Source: Candidatus Aquitaenariimonas noxiae (GTDB taxonomy: Bacteria > Omnitrophota > Gorgyraeia > Aquitaenariimonadales > Aquitaenariimonadaceae). From it: DNA of 38,727 bases. Position 1 is the first letter of the stretch. Every line of letters starts with the position of its first letter. Shown here piece by piece: positions 6,102 through 14,544 of this stretch. The stretch spans positions 1 through 38,727 of the forward strand of contig PEWV01000041.1 of the NCBI GenBank assembly GCA_002780005.1. The letters run 5' to 3'. Position numbers and translations under genes: made by a program. The notes below the pieces were generated by a model. It worked only from the letters and a program-made list of their open reading frames with translations. It ran no database searches and was not told the DNA's origin.

Positions 6102-7897
6102 ATAAAAAATTTCTACCCATTAGTAAAGAAGAAATGAATGAACGCAGCTTGGAAGAGCTCGATGTCATTATTGTGACCGGAGATGCGTACGTAGACCATC
6201 CTTCGTGCGGCGCCGCTGTAATAGGGAGGGTGCTGGAAGATGCCGGCTTCAGTGTGGGGATCATTCCGCAGCCAGATTGCCAACGACTGGAAGATTTTCG
6301 AAGTTTAGGAAGACCAAAATTATTTTTCGGAGTTACCGCAGGCCATCTTGATTCTATGATAGCGAACTATACGGCCAATAAAAATCGCCGCCGTAACGAT
6401 GAACATTCGCCTAGCGCCAGATCCTATGCGAGGCCCGACAGGGCAAGCATAATTTATACTAACAAAATAAAAGAAGCTTTTCCTAATATACCGGTAGTTC
6501 TCGGCGGAATAGAGACGAGCCTGAGGCGTCTTGCGCATTATGACTATTGGTCTGACAAAGTGAGGCGCTCTATACTTCTGGACGCGAAAGCGGATATATT
6601 AGTCTATGGTATGGGGGAAAAACAGGTATTGGAAATAGCTAAGGGGCTTAAAGGAGGGCGTGACATACGGACGCTCGATAATATAAAAGGCACTGTTGTT
6701 GTAAGGAATAAAATAGGTTCCTTGGAAAAATACATAGAGATACCATCATTTGAAGAAGCCTCCGGCAATAAAAATAAATTCAATGAGGCGTTCAGGTTAG
6801 CTTATGCGGAATTTGATCCTTTCAGAGGGAAGACTATAATTCAAAAGCATGCTAGTAGGTTTGTCATCCAGTTTCCACCGGCGCTTCCCTTGACAACAGA
6901 AGAGATGGATAGGGTATATGGCCTGAATTACGCCAGGGCCGCTCATCCGGTATACGACAAAACCGGAGGCGTTCCGGGTTTTGAGGCCGTGCGATTTTCC
7001 ATAATATCGCATCGCGGCTGCCCGGGGGAATGCAGTTTTTGTTCACTGTATATGCATCAGGGAAGAATAATCCAAAGCCGGAGCTGTGAGTCTATTTTGA
7101 AAGAAGTAAAAGATCTCATCGGGCGAGCCGATTTCAGGGGGACCATAACAGATATTGGAGGCCCGACGGCGAATACATATAAAGCAGAATGCGAATTCTG
7201 GAAAGACAAAGGCGCCTGCAAAGATAAAAAATGCCTCCTGCCCTCCAAATGTAAGAATTTAAAATTAGGGAACGACGAAACTATAAAGTTGTGGAAGGCA
7301 GTGATGCGCCTCCCAAAAGTGAAGCATCTTTTTATAGGAAGCGGCGTAAGATACGACCTGTTGCTGGATAAGTCGTCAGAAGGATATTTGAAGGAACTAT
7401 GCGCAAACCATATAAGCGGGCAGTTGAAGGTCGCGCCCGAGCATAGTGACGAATCGGTCCTAAAATTGATGAATAAGCCGTCTTTTAAAATTTATGAGAA
7501 ATTTGTCGAAAAATTCGATGCTATGAATAAAAGTATCGGCAAAAACCAGTATCTTGTGAATTATTTTATCAGCTCGCATCCGGGCGCCACATTAGAAAGC
7601 GCTTTAAAGCTGTCGCTCGAATTAATGGATAAACATGTACATCCCGAACAGATACAGGATTTTATCCCGTTACCTATGACCATTTCCGGATGCATGTATT
7701 ATACAAAAAAAGACCCGTTTACCGAAAGGGACATTTACGTCGCGGCCGGGCTCAGGGAGAGGAAAACCCAAAGGGCCCTTATGCAATACAAGCAGGAGAA
7801 AAATAAAGTATACATCGTAGAGGCGTTGAGACGGCTTAATAAAATGAGTCTTATGGGCAGGTTCAGGTTTTATATGAAAGGTAAGCCCCGTTCTTAA
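6098..7897 (+). CDS. YgiQ-family radical SAM protein
   Basis: A 599-residue cytoplasmic protein. The radical SAM cluster motif CxxxCxxC is at C308, C312, C315 (RGCPGECSFCSLYMHQGR). The N-terminal half carries the YgiQ-specific domain (HPSCGAAVIGRVLEDAGFSVGIIPQP; ETSLRRLAHYDYWSDKVRRS), and the C-terminal half has PEHSDESVLKLMNKP and FIPLPMTISGCMYYT. The family reaction is unknown. The start overlaps the stop of the ACR3 remnant by 4 bp, so it is probably the last gene of the arsenic operon transcript. No arsenic-specific role is established. The gene is followed by a new promoter at 7905. Confidence 0.88.
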   Translation: MNKKFLPISKEEMNERSLEELDVIIVTGDAYVDHPSCGAAVIGRVLEDAGFSVGIIPQPDCQRLEDFRSLGRPKLFFGVTAGHLDSMIANYTANKNRRRNDEHSPSARSYARPDRASIIYTNKIKEAFPNIPVVLGGIETSLRRLAHYDYWSDKVRRSILLDAKADILVYGMGEKQVLEIAKGLKGGRDIRTLDNIKGTVVVRNKIGSLEKYIEIPSFEEASGNKNKFNEAFRLAYAEFDPFRGKTIIQKHASRFVIQFPPALPLTTEEMDRVYGLNYARAAHPVYDKTGGVPGFEAVRFSIISHRGCPGECSFCSLYMHQGRIIQSRSCESILKEVKDLIGRADFRGTITDIGGPTANTYKAECEFWKDKGACKDKKCLLPSKCKNLKLGNDETIKLWKAVMRLPKVKHLFIGSGVRYDLLLDKSSEGYLKELCANHISGQLKVAPEHSDESVLKLMNKPSFKIYEKFVEKFDAMNKSIGKNQYLVNYFISSHPGATLESALKLSLELMDKHVHPEQIQDFIPLPMTISGCMYYTKKDPFTERDIYVAAGLRERKTQRALMQYKQEKNKVYIVEALRRLNKMSLMGRFRFYMKGKPRS

Positions 7898-7904
7898 ATT
7901 TCCC

Positions 7905-7933
7905 TTGACATGACATCGTGAGTTGTTTATAAT
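7905..7933 (+). promoter_or_regulatory. consensus promoter of the B12 operon
   Basis: Perfect TTGACA (7905-7910), a 17-bp spacer and perfect TATAAT (7928-7933). Transcription should begin near 7940, shortly before the cobalamin riboswitch. Confidence 0.87.
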
Positions 7934-7958
7934 TTATACACTCTTTAACATATTGCTT

Positions 7959-8124
7959 TGTATAGGCGCTCGAGAGAGCTTAATAGGGAATTCCGGTCAT
8001 AAACGGAAACGGTCCCGCCGCTGTAGAGGATGACGAAATTCGAAAGTAGCCATTATCCTGAAGATCCAGGGTGAGAAGGCGCGAAGAGTAGGTTGATTCC
8101 TTAGTCAGAAGACCTGCCTATATA
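7959..8124 (+). promoter_or_regulatory. cobalamin riboswitch upstream of btuF
   Basis: The ends close as a perfect P1 stem, TATAGGC (7961-7967) with GCCTATA (8116-8122). Inside are the core elements of the large adenosylcobalamin class: AATAGGGAA, GGTCCCGCCGCTGTA, GAGAAGGCGCGAAGAG, and the 3' B12-box-like AGTCAGAAGACCTGCC. The terminator at 8179-8208 lies between the aptamer and btuF, so B12 binding should cause premature termination. The downstream genes all concern B12 uptake and salvage. Confidence 0.92.
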
Positions 8125-8178
8125 TGAATGATGTCGCCAGAACATCAATGTAGGGTTTTCAGTAGAACAGGGAACTGA

Positions 8179-8208
8179 CCCTTGGCATTTTTATGCCAGG
8201 GGTTTTTT
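8179..8208 (+). terminator. riboswitch-controlled intrinsic terminator
   Basis: CCCTTGGCAT (8179-8188) pairs with ATGCCAGGGG (8193-8202), a 10-bp stem with a TTTT loop followed by TTTTTT. It sits in the leader 31 bp before the btuF start. It is therefore the likely expression platform of the riboswitch rather than the end of a gene. Confidence 0.88.
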
Positions 8209-8238
8209 ATTTTTAAAGCACTAAGGCACTAGGGAAAG

Positions 8239-9087
8239 ATGAAAAACCGGCTTTTAATTACCAGTTTTGTTTTAGCATCGTTTCTTTTCTGCGCTGCGCA
8301 TTCTTTTTCCTCAAGCATTCCGGAACCGAGGATCATTTCACTTGCGCCCTCCACTACCGAAATCCTATTCGCGCTTGGGTTGGACGATGAGATCGTAGGA
8401 GTAAGCTCGTTCTGCGATTATCCCCCAAAGGCGCTTACCAAAGAAAAGGTAGGCACTTTCAGTCAGCCAAACGTCGAGAAAATTTTATCCCTAAGACCCG
8501 ATATTATATTTTGCACAGGGCTTGAGCAGGCACCGGTTATCACGAGGTTGCGGCAGTTGAATTTGAAAGTGTACGTCAGCGATCCGTCTAATTTCGTGGA
8601 ATTATTTAATTCCATCAAAGAAATAGGCAGGCTTACCGATACAGAAAAAGAAGCGGATTCCCTGATCGAAGGAATGAATAAAGGTATGGAGGAGATAATT
8701 TCCGAGGCCAAATCTATCCCGGAAGGAAAAAAAGTAAAAGTTTTTGTAGAGATCTGGTCTAGCCCCCTGATGACCGCCGGCAGAGGGTCTTTTATCGGCG
8801 AATTGATTGCTTTGGCCGGCGGAATTAATATCGCCTACGATGTTAAAAGGCCTTATAGCTATTTTAGCCCCGAGCAGGTATTAAAACGCGATCCAGACTG
8901 CATCATCTTGGCTTATATGGATAAAAAGGATCCAGTAAAAACGGCAGGAGAACGCTTTGGCTGGAGCAGTATAGCCGCCGTTAAAAATAATCGTGTGTAT
9001 AACGATATTAGTCCCGATCTGTTTCTCAGGCCGGGCCCGCGTTTGGTCGAGGGCTTAAAAGAGATCCATGAGAGGTTATATCCTTAA
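8239..9087 (+). CDS. btuF: cobalamin ABC transporter substrate-binding protein
   Basis: A 282-residue exported protein. Residues 1-25 form a signal peptide (basic start, hydrophobic core, SFSSS). The mature N-terminus PRIISLAPSTTEILFALG is the classic start of BtuF-like class III binding proteins, and VGVSSFCDYPPKA and VEIWSSPLMTAGRGSFIGEL follow the family. It captures B12 or cobinamide in the periplasm and hands it to BtuC/BtuD. It is the first gene behind the riboswitch, and the permease gene starts directly after its stop. A haem or siderophore binder has the same fold, but the riboswitch and the cob genes favour corrinoids. Confidence 0.88.
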   Translation: MKNRLLITSFVLASFLFCAAHSFSSSIPEPRIISLAPSTTEILFALGLDDEIVGVSSFCDYPPKALTKEKVGTFSQPNVEKILSLRPDIIFCTGLEQAPVITRLRQLNLKVYVSDPSNFVELFNSIKEIGRLTDTEKEADSLIEGMNKGMEEIISEAKSIPEGKKVKVFVEIWSSPLMTAGRGSFIGELIALAGGINIAYDVKRPYSYFSPEQVLKRDPDCIILAYMDKKDPVKTAGERFGWSSIAAVKNNRVYNDISPDLFLRPGPRLVEGLKEIHERLYP

Positions 9088-10050
9088 ATGACTTCATCTT
9101 TAAGAATAAAAATATTAGTGCTATTTATAATGCTGGCATTCGCGGTTGTTTTAGGGATCACCAAGGGTTCGGTCAATATACCTTTATTGGAATTATTCCT
9201 TGCTGAAAACAGGCAAATCCTCTATCTCAGGCTTTTACGTATTTTCCTGGCCATAATAGCGGGCAGCGGTTTAGCGGTTTCAGGGATAGCCCTTCAGGGT
9301 ATCTTAAGAAACCCGCTCGCAGAACCTTATCTATTGGGCACGTCGAGCGGCGCGGGGTTAGGGGCGGTAATAGCCATAATTATGGGCGTTGGCAGTTTTT
9401 ATCTTCCTGCCGCGGCATTTACAGGCGCTATCTTAAGTATCATCCTGGTTTATGCGATAGCCAAACAGGGTAACAGGATCCCGGCGCAATCGCTTATTTT
9501 ATCCGGGGCCATTGTATCGATAGTGCTCTCAGGCATAATTGTGTTTTTTATATCCATGTCGACGAATGAGGCCCTGCACGGGTTTATGTGGTGGCTATGG
9601 GGAAGCCTTGAGGTCTATGACGTAAGACTTCTTTTTATGGTCAGTATCGTTGTTTTATCCGGGATCGCCGCGATATATGTGTTTTCGCAGGACTTAAACG
9701 CGATGAGCATCGGGGAAGAAGAGGCCATACACCTGGGTATCAAAACAGAAACAACAAAAAAGATATTATTCTTTATCACTTCTTTGATTACGGCCAGCCT
9801 CGTCTCTATCTCCGGGATAATAGGTTTTGTAGGTTTGATCATCCCCCATATTATGAGATTTATAGTGGGGCCGAACCATAAAGTTCTTATACCTTGTTCC
9901 TGCTTAGCGGCGGCAACATTTATGGTTCTATGCGATACCATTAGCCGGACCGCCTTTTCACCTTTAGAAATTCCCATAGGTGTCATTACAGCCGTTATCG
10001 GCGCGCCTATATTTGTTATTTTATTGAAGAGAAGCCAGGGGGTTAAATAG
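9088..10050 (+). CDS. btuC: cobalamin ABC transporter permease (FecCD family)
   Basis: A 320-residue inner-membrane protein with about ten helices. LRLLRIFLAIIAGSGLAVSG, ILRNPLAEPYLLGTSSGAG and GFVGLIIPHIMRF are hallmarks of the FecCD/BtuC family, and RTAFSPLEIPIGVITAVIG is the conserved C-terminal part. It forms the membrane channel of the B12 importer. The ATG follows the btuF stop with no gap. Confidence 0.9.
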   Translation: MTSSLRIKILVLFIMLAFAVVLGITKGSVNIPLLELFLAENRQILYLRLLRIFLAIIAGSGLAVSGIALQGILRNPLAEPYLLGTSSGAGLGAVIAIIMGVGSFYLPAAAFTGAILSIILVYAIAKQGNRIPAQSLILSGAIVSIVLSGIIVFFISMSTNEALHGFMWWLWGSLEVYDVRLLFMVSIVVLSGIAAIYVFSQDLNAMSIGEEEAIHLGIKTETTKKILFFITSLITASLVSISGIIGFVGLIIPHIMRFIVGPNHKVLIPCSCLAAATFMVLCDTISRTAFSPLEIPIGVITAVIGAPIFVILLKRSQGVK

Positions 10051-10053
10051 GCC

Positions 10054-10860
10054 ATGGATGTTTTATTGAAAGCAGACAATATCTCAGGCGGCTACAATAA
10101 TAAGGAAGCGGTGATACGGGATGTTTCTTTGGAGGTAAAACGGGGAGATTTTTTAGGCATTATCGGCCCTAACGGTTCCGGTAAATCCACCCTGTTAAGA
10201 TTAATGACCCATGTATTGATCCCGCAGAAAGGCAAAGTTACGCTTGAGGGAAAAGATATAACTCGGATGAATTTAAAAGAATTCTCCCGCAAGGCCGCCT
10301 TTGTCCCCCAGGAGACCTTGATCAACTTTTCTTTTAAGGTTCAGGAGATCGTGCTTATGGGAAGGATCCCACACCTTAAGAGGCTGCAGTTCGAGACAAA
10401 AAAAGATTTTCTTGCCGCGGAAGACGCGCTTTCATTGACCGACGCGTTGTATCTAAAAGATAAAGAGATAGACCGCTTAAGCTCCGGGGAGCGCCAACGC
10501 GTTATTATCGCCAAGGCCCTGGCGCAGGAGCCGGTATTATTATTTTTAGACGAGCCCACGTCCCATCTGGACATAGGCCACCAGATACAGATATTGGATC
10601 TGTTAAAGAAGTTGAATCAGGAAAAGAAACTTACCATAGTTATAGTTTTGCACGACTTAAACCTGGTCAGCGAATACTGCGACCGGATAGTTTTGCTTAA
10701 TGAAGGCAGGATCTTCTGCGAGGGAACGCCTTCCGAGGTGCTGACTTACCAGAATATAGAAGCCGTTTATAAAACCATCGTAGTGGTGAACAAAAATCCT
10801 ATTTCTTTTAAACCCTACGTGGTTTTGGTTTCAGGGAACCGGGTATGCCGACGAGATTAA
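10054..10860 (+). CDS. btuD: cobalamin ABC transporter ATP-binding protein
   Basis: A 268-residue ABC ATPase. Walker A is GPNGSGKST (residues 38-46). The Q-loop is FVPQET, the signature RLSSGERQRVIIA, Walker B LLFLDEPTSHLDIG, and the switch histidine lies in IVLHDLNL. It powers the BtuC channel. Its start is 3 bp after the btuC stop and its 3' end overlaps the next gene by 16 bp. About 15 residues at the C-terminus extend past the usual core. Confidence 0.92.
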   Translation: MDVLLKADNISGGYNNKEAVIRDVSLEVKRGDFLGIIGPNGSGKSTLLRLMTHVLIPQKGKVTLEGKDITRMNLKEFSRKAAFVPQETLINFSFKVQEIVLMGRIPHLKRLQFETKKDFLAAEDALSLTDALYLKDKEIDRLSSGERQRVIIAKALAQEPVLLFLDEPTSHLDIGHQIQILDLLKKLNQEKKLTIVIVLHDLNLVSEYCDRIVLLNEGRIFCEGTPSEVLTYQNIEAVYKTIVVVNKNPISFKPYVVLVSGNRVCRRD

Positions 10861-11492
10861 TTCTAATAAGACATGGCGAAACGAGCTGGAATTTACAGAA
10901 GCGCTATCTCGGCCGCGCAGATATAGGCCTTAATGATAAAGGGATAAAGCAGGCAAGATCGCTTGGCCGGAGGCTCGGCAAAGAAAAGATCCATAAGGTA
11001 TATTCCAGCGATGCGAGGCGTGCTTTAAAATTCGCCGGAATAGCCTTTAAGGGCCTTACCATAACGAAGGCGCCCGGATTAAAGGAGATGGATTTTGGGA
11101 TCTTTGAAGGCATGACGTATGAGCAGATCATGCGAAAATATCCGGAAATTTACAGCAATTGGCTGCGCAGCCCTTTTAAGACGGTTATACCAGAGGGCGA
11201 GGACTTAAATGATTTCAGGAAAAGGGTCATGAAAATATTTAAGAAAATCATCGCTCTCAATAGAAATAAAACTTTTGTAATAGTGACCCATGCGGGCCCG
11301 ATAAGGGTAATTATAGGCGATATCCTGAAGCCGGGGAGCATCTGGGACCGAACCCCGGATTTAGCCGGTATTAATATTATCGAATTTAAAAAGAGAGAAG
11401 CAAAAAATGGGAAAACTTATATTTATTTTAGGCGGGGCGAGAAGCGGAAAAAGCCTGTATGCCGCAAAACTGGCTATGGGGAAGGTTATTAA
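10845..11492 (+). CDS. cobC: histidine phosphatase, probable alpha-ribazole phosphatase
   Basis: A 215-residue phosphoglycerate-mutase-like enzyme. LILIRHGETSWN holds the catalytic histidine, YSSDARRALKFAG the second arginine, LKEMDFGIFEGMTYEQI the conserved acidic part, and VIVTHAGPIRVIIGD the second catalytic histidine. In B12 operons such proteins remove the phosphate from alpha-ribazole phosphate or from cobalamin phosphate. The call as CobC rests on its place between btuD and cobU, because the fold is shared with many other phosphatases. The last 28 codons overlap the cobU start by 86 bp in a different frame; this basic tail (KRKKPVCRKTGYGEG) is probably not functional. Confidence 0.8.
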   Translation: MPTRLILIRHGETSWNLQKRYLGRADIGLNDKGIKQARSLGRRLGKEKIHKVYSSDARRALKFAGIAFKGLTITKAPGLKEMDFGIFEGMTYEQIMRKYPEIYSNWLRSPFKTVIPEGEDLNDFRKRVMKIFKKIIALNRNKTFVIVTHAGPIRVIIGDILKPGSIWDRTPDLAGINIIEFKKREAKNGKTYIYFRRGEKRKKPVCRKTGYGEGY

Positions 11493-11937
11493 AAAAGTGG
11501 CTTTTATCGCCACTTGCCAGCCTTTGGATAAAGAAATGAAGGAGCGTATCAGGCGTCACAAGGAAGCGCGGCCTGAAAATTGGAAGACGCTCGAGGAAGA
11601 CAGGGATGTCGCGTCTTTATTGGCGAAGATGGATAACAGTTTTGACTGTATTGTTGTTGACTGCCTGACCCTTTTGGTTTCCAATCTTCTTTTGCGCGGG
11701 CGCAACGAGGACGAGATCTTAAAAAAGATCGGGTCAATGCTGGCAAATTTAAGGAAGAAAAAGGCAAAGGCAATATTGGTATCCAATGAAGTCGGCCTGG
11801 GAATAGTGCCAGTAAGCAAGCTTGGCAGGGATTTTCGCGACATCGCAGGGAAGGTGAACCAGTTAACGGCCAAAGAGGCTGACGAGGTGTTCTTTATGAT
11901 CTCAGGGATACCGACAAGGATAAAAAGGAGAAAGTAA
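11407..11937 (+). CDS. cobU: adenosylcobinamide kinase / adenosylcobinamide-phosphate guanylyltransferase
   Basis: A 176-residue protein, normal length for CobU. The P-loop is GGARSGKS (residues 9-16), and DCLTLLVSNLL and VSNEVGLGIVPVSKLGRDFR are family signatures. It phosphorylates adenosylcobinamide and then attaches GMP, giving the substrate of CobS. The start lies inside the end of the preceding phosphatase gene, an 86-bp overlap. It is followed without a gap by cobT. Confidence 0.93.
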   Translation: MGKLIFILGGARSGKSLYAAKLAMGKVIKKVAFIATCQPLDKEMKERIRRHKEARPENWKTLEEDRDVASLLAKMDNSFDCIVVDCLTLLVSNLLLRGRNEDEILKKIGSMLANLRKKKAKAILVSNEVGLGIVPVSKLGRDFRDIAGKVNQLTAKEADEVFFMISGIPTRIKRRK

Positions 11938-12996
11938 GTGGAAGTAATAAAGAAGGTGGCCGGGAATATTTCTCTTATCGATGAGAACTTTGTGAAAAAA
12001 ACGCAAGTCAAACTTGATAATTTAACCAAGCCCCGTGGAAGTTTAGGGAGGCTTGAAGAGCTGGCAAAACAAATATGCGGGATAACTGGGAAAGAAAGCC
12101 CGCTGTTGCGTAATAAGGTTATTTTTACTTTAGCCGCGGACCACGGTGTAGTAAGAGAGGGCGTCAGCGCCTACCCTCAAGAGGTAACAGCCCAGATGGT
12201 TTATAATTTCCTTTCGGGAGGCGCCGGCATAAACGTGCTGGCAAACCATGTGGGCGCAAGGGTTGTGATCGTGGACATAGGCGTTGCCGTTGACCTTAAG
12301 CCGGACCCTCGCCTCGTAATTAAAAAAATAAATTACGGGACAAAGAATATGGTTAAAGGCCAGGCGATGACAAGGGCAGAGGCGATAAAGGCTATCCGCG
12401 CCGGTATCGAGATGTTCGAAGATGAGTTTAAGCGCGGTATCGATATCGCCGGGACAGGCGACATGGGTATCGGCAATACTACCGCCGCAAGCGCGGTAAC
12501 CGCCTGCTTTACCAAAAAGCCTATCGAAGAAATTACCGGCAGGGGCGCGGGTTTGGATGATAAGGGGCTAAAAAATAAAATAGATATCATCAAAAAATCC
12601 ATATCCATAAATAAGCCGGACCCCTCTGACCCTATAGACGTTTTATCCAAAGTCGGAGGGTTTGAGATCGGAGGCCTCGCGGGAATAATCCTGGCAGCCG
12701 CTTCAAGGAAAGTTCCGGTAGTCATTGACGGGTTTATATCAGGCGCTGCGGCGCTGGTCGCTTTTTATATCGAACCCAGGGTGAAAGATTATATGATCCC
12801 GGCACATTGCTCGGTGGAAAAAGGGCACAAGGTGATCCTGGAACATATAGGGTTGGAGCCGCTTTTAGATCTGGACTTGAGGCTTGGAGAAGGGACGGGC
12901 GGGGCATTGGCCATAGGATTGGCCGATGCCGCGATCAAGATCCTCACCCAGATGGCTACTTTTAAAAGCGCCAATATTTCAGAGAGGAAACAATGA
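11938..12996 (+). CDS. cobT: nicotinate-nucleotide-dimethylbenzimidazole phosphoribosyltransferase
   Basis: 352 residues, the usual CobT length, starting at GTG 11938 behind AAGGAGA. Motifs include KPRGSLGRLEELA, AADHGVVREGVSAYPQEVT, GDMGIGNTTAASAV, VIDGFISGAAAL and a catalytic glutamate region in LRLGEGTGGALA. It activates the lower-ligand base as alpha-ribazole phosphate. Its stop overlaps cobS by 4 bp. Either dimethylbenzimidazole or another base could be used; no base-synthesis gene is present here. Confidence 0.94.
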   Translation: MEVIKKVAGNISLIDENFVKKTQVKLDNLTKPRGSLGRLEELAKQICGITGKESPLLRNKVIFTLAADHGVVREGVSAYPQEVTAQMVYNFLSGGAGINVLANHVGARVVIVDIGVAVDLKPDPRLVIKKINYGTKNMVKGQAMTRAEAIKAIRAGIEMFEDEFKRGIDIAGTGDMGIGNTTAASAVTACFTKKPIEEITGRGAGLDDKGLKNKIDIIKKSISINKPDPSDPIDVLSKVGGFEIGGLAGIILAAASRKVPVVIDGFISGAAALVAFYIEPRVKDYMIPAHCSVEKGHKVILEHIGLEPLLDLDLRLGEGTGGALAIGLADAAIKILTQMATFKSANISERKQ

Positions 12997-13724
12997 ATAG
13001 CTTTTTATTAGCGATACAATTTTTGACTGTTGCGCCGCTTAAGATAAAAGAGTATAGCGAAAGAACTATGGCCGGCGCAACGATATATTTTCCTCTTGTC
13101 GGCCTCCTTTTAGGGCTTATGCTTTTCGGGATAAATGCGTTGTTGGGTTTTTTTAATTTTTATCCGTTCGCCGCGAATGTGATTTTAGTTATCGCTTTGA
13201 TCGTAATGACAGGAGGCATACACCTTGACGGGCTTTCAGATACGGCTGATGCCTTTTTAAGCGGGAAACCTAAAGAAGAGATGCTTGCGATCATGCGCGA
13301 TCCCCATATTGGGGCAATGGGGGTTTTAAGCATCATAAGTATTATACTTTTAAAGATAGGCCTGCTTTCTTCCGTAGAACCATCATCAAAAGCAGCCGCG
13401 CTGTTTCTTATGGGCGCGGTAAGCCGGTGGTCCGCGGTGTTTTCGATATTTTTATTTCCTTACGCCCGCCAGGACGGGAAGGCCGGAACATTTATCCGGG
13501 GGATGAATTTAAAGATTTTTCTCATCTCTTTGGCGACTGTGATCATATTTGCATTCGCGATCTGGCGTTTGAAGGGATTAATTGTTTTATTAATTGTAGC
13601 GGGCTTTACCTATTTGATCGGAAAATTTGCAGGCAGAAAAATTGAAGGAATAACCGGTGATACGCTGGGCGCAACCATTGAGCTGGCAGAGCTTGTTACC
13701 CTATTCGCTGTTTGCATCGGTTAG
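12993..13724 (+). CDS. cobS: adenosylcobinamide-GDP ribazoletransferase (cobalamin synthase)
   Basis: A 243-residue inner-membrane protein. QFLTVAPLK near the N-terminus, then GGIHLDGLSDTADAFLSG with the acidic metal-binding residues, and MRDPHIGAMGVLS are signatures of CobS. It joins adenosylcobinamide-GDP to alpha-ribazole (phosphate), the last step of nucleotide-loop assembly. ATGA overlap with cobT; GAGAGGAA precedes the start. Confidence 0.94.
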   Translation: MNSFLLAIQFLTVAPLKIKEYSERTMAGATIYFPLVGLLLGLMLFGINALLGFFNFYPFAANVILVIALIVMTGGIHLDGLSDTADAFLSGKPKEEMLAIMRDPHIGAMGVLSIISIILLKIGLLSSVEPSSKAAALFLMGAVSRWSAVFSIFLFPYARQDGKAGTFIRGMNLKIFLISLATVIIFAFAIWRLKGLIVLLIVAGFTYLIGKFAGRKIEGITGDTLGATIELAELVTLFAVCIG

Positions 13725-13735
13725 AAAGGAGAGGT

Positions 13736-14410
13736 ATGGATAACGTTTTGGCGATATCTTCATGGAGCGGCGGCAAGGACAGCTGTCTGGCTTGTTATAA
13801 GGCTATCCAGCAGGGCTATAGGATAAAGTATCTATTGAACTTTATGTCCCGGGAATCCAAGAGGGGCTGCTTTCACGGCATTGAGTTTAGACTCCTGAAA
13901 TTCCAGGCAGGTCTTGTAGGTATTCCGCTTGTGCAGAAAGAAGTGAGCCCCGATATGAAAAAATATGAGGATGAATTCAAGGCCGCAGTTACAGAGCTTA
14001 GAGGTGAGGATGTGGGGACGATGGTTTTCGGCGATATTTATCTTGAGGAACACGAAAACTGGATCAAGCGGGTCTGCGGTGAATTAAATATTAATGCGCT
14101 GGAGCCGCTCTGGCAGAATTCCCCGGAAAAGATTATCGATGAATTTGTAGAGGCTGGATTTAAAGCGATTATTGTCAGTTGTAAAGCAGACGTGATGGGC
14201 AAGGAGTTCTTGGGCCGCTATGTCGATAAAAACCTTGTCGAAGAGCTCAAAAAAAAAGGTGTTTGTCCCTGCGGGGAGAAAGGAGAATTCCATACATTGG
14301 TGGTTGATGGGCCGATATTCAGCAAACCGATCAAAATAGTTGAAGCGGAGCCTGTAATAAAAGAAAGTTTTTGGAAACACTGGTTTTTAGACATCAAAAA
14401 ATACGAATGA
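13736..14410 (+). CDS. Dph6-like PP-loop ATP pyrophosphatase in the B12 operon
   Basis: 225 residues from the ATG at 13736, chosen because AAGGAGAGGT lies directly upstream; an in-frame ATG at 13712 has no such site. The PP-loop SGGKDS is at residues 11-16. MVFGDIYLEEHENW, NINALEPLW and PCGEKGEFHTLVVDGPIF match diphthine-ammonia ligase (Dph6)-type enzymes, which activate a carboxylate with ATP to form an amide. Bacteria do not make diphthamide, so the substrate must be different. It sits 11 bp after cobS and just before the btuB riboswitch, so a corrinoid-related amidation is an attractive inference, but unproven. Confidence 0.82.
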   Translation: MDNVLAISSWSGGKDSCLACYKAIQQGYRIKYLLNFMSRESKRGCFHGIEFRLLKFQAGLVGIPLVQKEVSPDMKKYEDEFKAAVTELRGEDVGTMVFGDIYLEEHENWIKRVCGELNINALEPLWQNSPEKIIDEFVEAGFKAIIVSCKADVMGKEFLGRYVDKNLVEELKKKGVCPCGEKGEFHTLVVDGPIFSKPIKIVEAEPVIKESFWKHWFLDIKKYE

Positions 14411-14427
14411 GTTTTTCGTATTAAAAA

Positions 14428-14522
14428 CCGGATAGGTGGAGGAAGTCCCGGTGCAATTCCGGGCGCTGTCCCGCAACGGTAAGCCTTATAGAGGCAAGTC
14501 CGGTCGACCACCTGTTCAGGTA
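14428..14522 (+). promoter_or_regulatory. second cobalamin riboswitch, upstream of btuB
   Basis: Compact aptamer with GTCCCGGTGCAATTCCGGG, GCTGTCCCGCAACGGTAA and the 3' element AAGTCCGGTCGACCACCTG. AGGTGG (14434-14439) pairs with CCACCT (14508-14513). No promoter was found between the preceding stop and the aptamer, and no terminator follows. The btuB ribosome binding site GGAGG (14532-14536) lies between CTCT (14527-14530) and AGAG (14538-14541), so translational control is likely. It is shorter than the first riboswitch and differs from it in peripheral helices. Confidence 0.88.
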
Positions 14523-14544
14523 AGTACTCTCGGAGGAAGAGAAA

